From the NCBI RefSeq assembly GCF_009827615.1, contig NZ_WTYU01000001.1, forward strand, positions 1-64,000: DNA of 64,000 bases, written 5' to 3'. Each line of letters starts with the position of its first letter. Position 1 is the stretch's first letter. The stretch comes from Allopontixanthobacter confluentis (lineage in GTDB: Bacteria; Pseudomonadota; Alphaproteobacteria; Sphingomonadales; Sphingomonadaceae). The notes beneath the pieces were generated by a model, which worked only from the letters and a program-made list of their open reading frames with translations, did not search any database and was not told where the DNA came from. Position numbers and translations under genes: made by a program. Shown here piece by piece: positions 63,060 through 64,000 of the stretch.

Positions 63060-64000
63060 GGCTGCCGCTCCGCGCCCACGTGGCGCATCAGGTCTGCCAC
63101 AGGTTCCCATGTCCCCGCTTCTGCAAAGGCAACGGCCTCTGCCACTTCCTGTGCCACGATGGCTTCTATATCCTGCAAGTCCGCTTCGTGCAGTTCGCCG
63201 GCCTCAAGCGCCCATTGGGTAAAACGCCTGATGGGGCCTTTTTCGGTCCATTCTTCAACCTCGGCCTTGTCCCGATAAAGCTGCGGATCGAACATGGAGT
63301 GGGCGCGAAAACGGTAGGTCCGGCATTCCAGAAAATATGGCTTACCCGTTTCGCGGATGGCGGACGCTGCCTTGCGGGCTGCTGCTTCCACATTGACCAC
63401 ATTCATGCCATCCACCGCTTCGGACGCAATATTGTAGCTGGCTGCCTTGGCGCTGATATCTGTCTGGGATTCCGACAGATCCAGCGCAGTGCCCATGGCG
63501 TAAAGATTGTTTTCGCACACAAACAGCACTGGCAATTGCCACAATGCGGCAAGGTTCATGCTTTCATGAAATTCGCCTTCGGCCACTGCCCCTTCGCCGA
63601 AAAAGCAGGCCGTAACCCGTGCGCGTGACAGCATCGCATCTGCCAGCGCAAGGCCGGTCGCCACGGGCAGGCCGCCGCCCACAATGGCATTGCCGCCGTA
63701 AAAACGCGTTGCTGCATCGAACAGGTGCATCGAACCGCCCCGGCCCCTGCTGCACCCTTCCTGCTTGCCATACATTTCCGCCAGAATACGGCCGGCAGAA
63801 ACACCGCGCACCAGCGCATGGCCATGTTCGCGGTAAGTGGCGACGATGGCATCGTCAGGCAGCAAGGCCTGCATGACTCCCACCGCAACCGCTTCTTCGC
63901 CGATGTAGAGATGCAGAAATCCGCGGATTTTTTCCTGCGTATAAAGCTCTGCACATTTTTCCTCGAACCGGCGAATGCGGATCATCTGGTGCAGCAATTC
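63056..64000 (-). CDS. 2-oxoacid dehydrogenase E1 component, alpha subunit (5' end outside window)
   Basis: At least 313 residues; the frame stays open through 64000, so the N-terminus is cut by the edge. Markers are [19 protein letters not shown], the ThDP region [19 protein letters not shown] and [10 protein letters not shown]. It is the first gene seen of the E1alpha-E1beta-E2-ACP operon; more genes may lie beyond the edge. Confidence 0.93.
   Translation of the reverse strand, partial: ELLHQMIRIRRFEEKCAELYTQEKIRGFLHLYIGEEAVAVGVMQALLPDDAIVATYREHGHALVRGVSAGRILAEMYGKQEGCSRGRGGSMHLFDAATRFYGGNAIVGGGLPVATGLALADAMLSRARVTACFFGEGAVAEGEFHESMNLAALWQLPVLFVCENNLYAMGTALDLSESQTDISAKAASYNIASEAVDGMNVVNVEAAARKAASAIRETGKPYFLECRTYRFRAHSMFDPQLYRDKAEVEEWTEKGPIRRFTQWALEAGELHEADLQDIEAIVAQEVAEAVAFAEAGTWEPVADLMRHVGAERQP

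Noticed and set aside
1-64000. CRISPR array, prophage, insertion sequence
   Set aside because: No regularly spaced repeats, transposase or phage genes seen.

Overview
The window reads as chromosomal DNA of an alphaproteobacterium of the order Sphingomonadales (Erythrobacteraceae/Sphingomonadaceae type). Pointers are an Oar-like TonB receptor and a second TonB receptor, an NDUFA12-type complex I protein, a DUF2155 lipoprotein next to aat, a bacteriophytochrome with its heme oxygenase, FixL/FixJ, and tRNA-Trp near secE-nusG-rplKA. I see no transposase, integrase, phage gene, CRISPR array or rRNA. Most of the window looks like ordinary core and accessory chromosome.

Layout. 0.2-11.3 kb: an AraC regulator, two secreted proteins of unknown function (one with a duplicated domain), a GntR/FadR regulator, a sodium:solute symporter divergent from a GH42 beta-galactosidase, a queuosine-precursor-type (VUT) transporter, and a nucleoside transporter in an operon with a 2-oxoglutarate/Fe(II) oxygenase. 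11.5-21 kb: a large Oar-like receptor, a MASE1 hybrid kinase, TonB, and the GDP-mannose genes manC-manA. 20.8-31 kb: the bphO-bphP light-sensing pair, a translationally coupled telA / XpaC-like / PHA-system operon, a DUF389 membrane protein, a fatty acyl-AMP ligase and recX. 31-38 kb: a conserved housekeeping stretch (DUF192, NDUFA12-like, DUF2155, aat, tRNA-Trp, secE, nusG, rplK, rplA), interrupted by an alanine/glycine symporter and a 49-residue small gene. A 40-bp near-perfect palindrome lies between aat and the tRNA.

38-52 kb: a PAS-GGDEF protein with a degenerate signature next to a PilZ-XRE protein whose c-di-GMP motif lies upstream of its first ATG/GTG/TTG codon; cinA; an EthA-like monooxygenase; a TonB receptor; a fused E1alpha-beta 2-oxoacid dehydrogenase overlapping an acyltransferase-like gene; a SLOG/SLATT-like membrane protein; and an ABC-F ATPase. 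52.7-59.7 kb: a low-oxygen and stress group (tandem universal stress protein, FixJ, heme-PAS FixL, Hsp20, ETHE1-like persulfide dioxygenase, DUF442 phosphatase-like protein, VIT1 transporter, host-attachment-family protein). 59.8-64 kb: an SDR plus an E1alpha-E1beta-E2-acyl carrier protein operon that runs off the right edge.

The most unusual content is (i) the SLOG/SLATT-like fusion, which resembles nucleotide-dependent conflict systems, (ii) two separate links between 2-oxoacid dehydrogenase subunits and acyl-carrier or acyl-transfer chemistry, and (iii) the PilZ-XRE/degenerate GGDEF pair.
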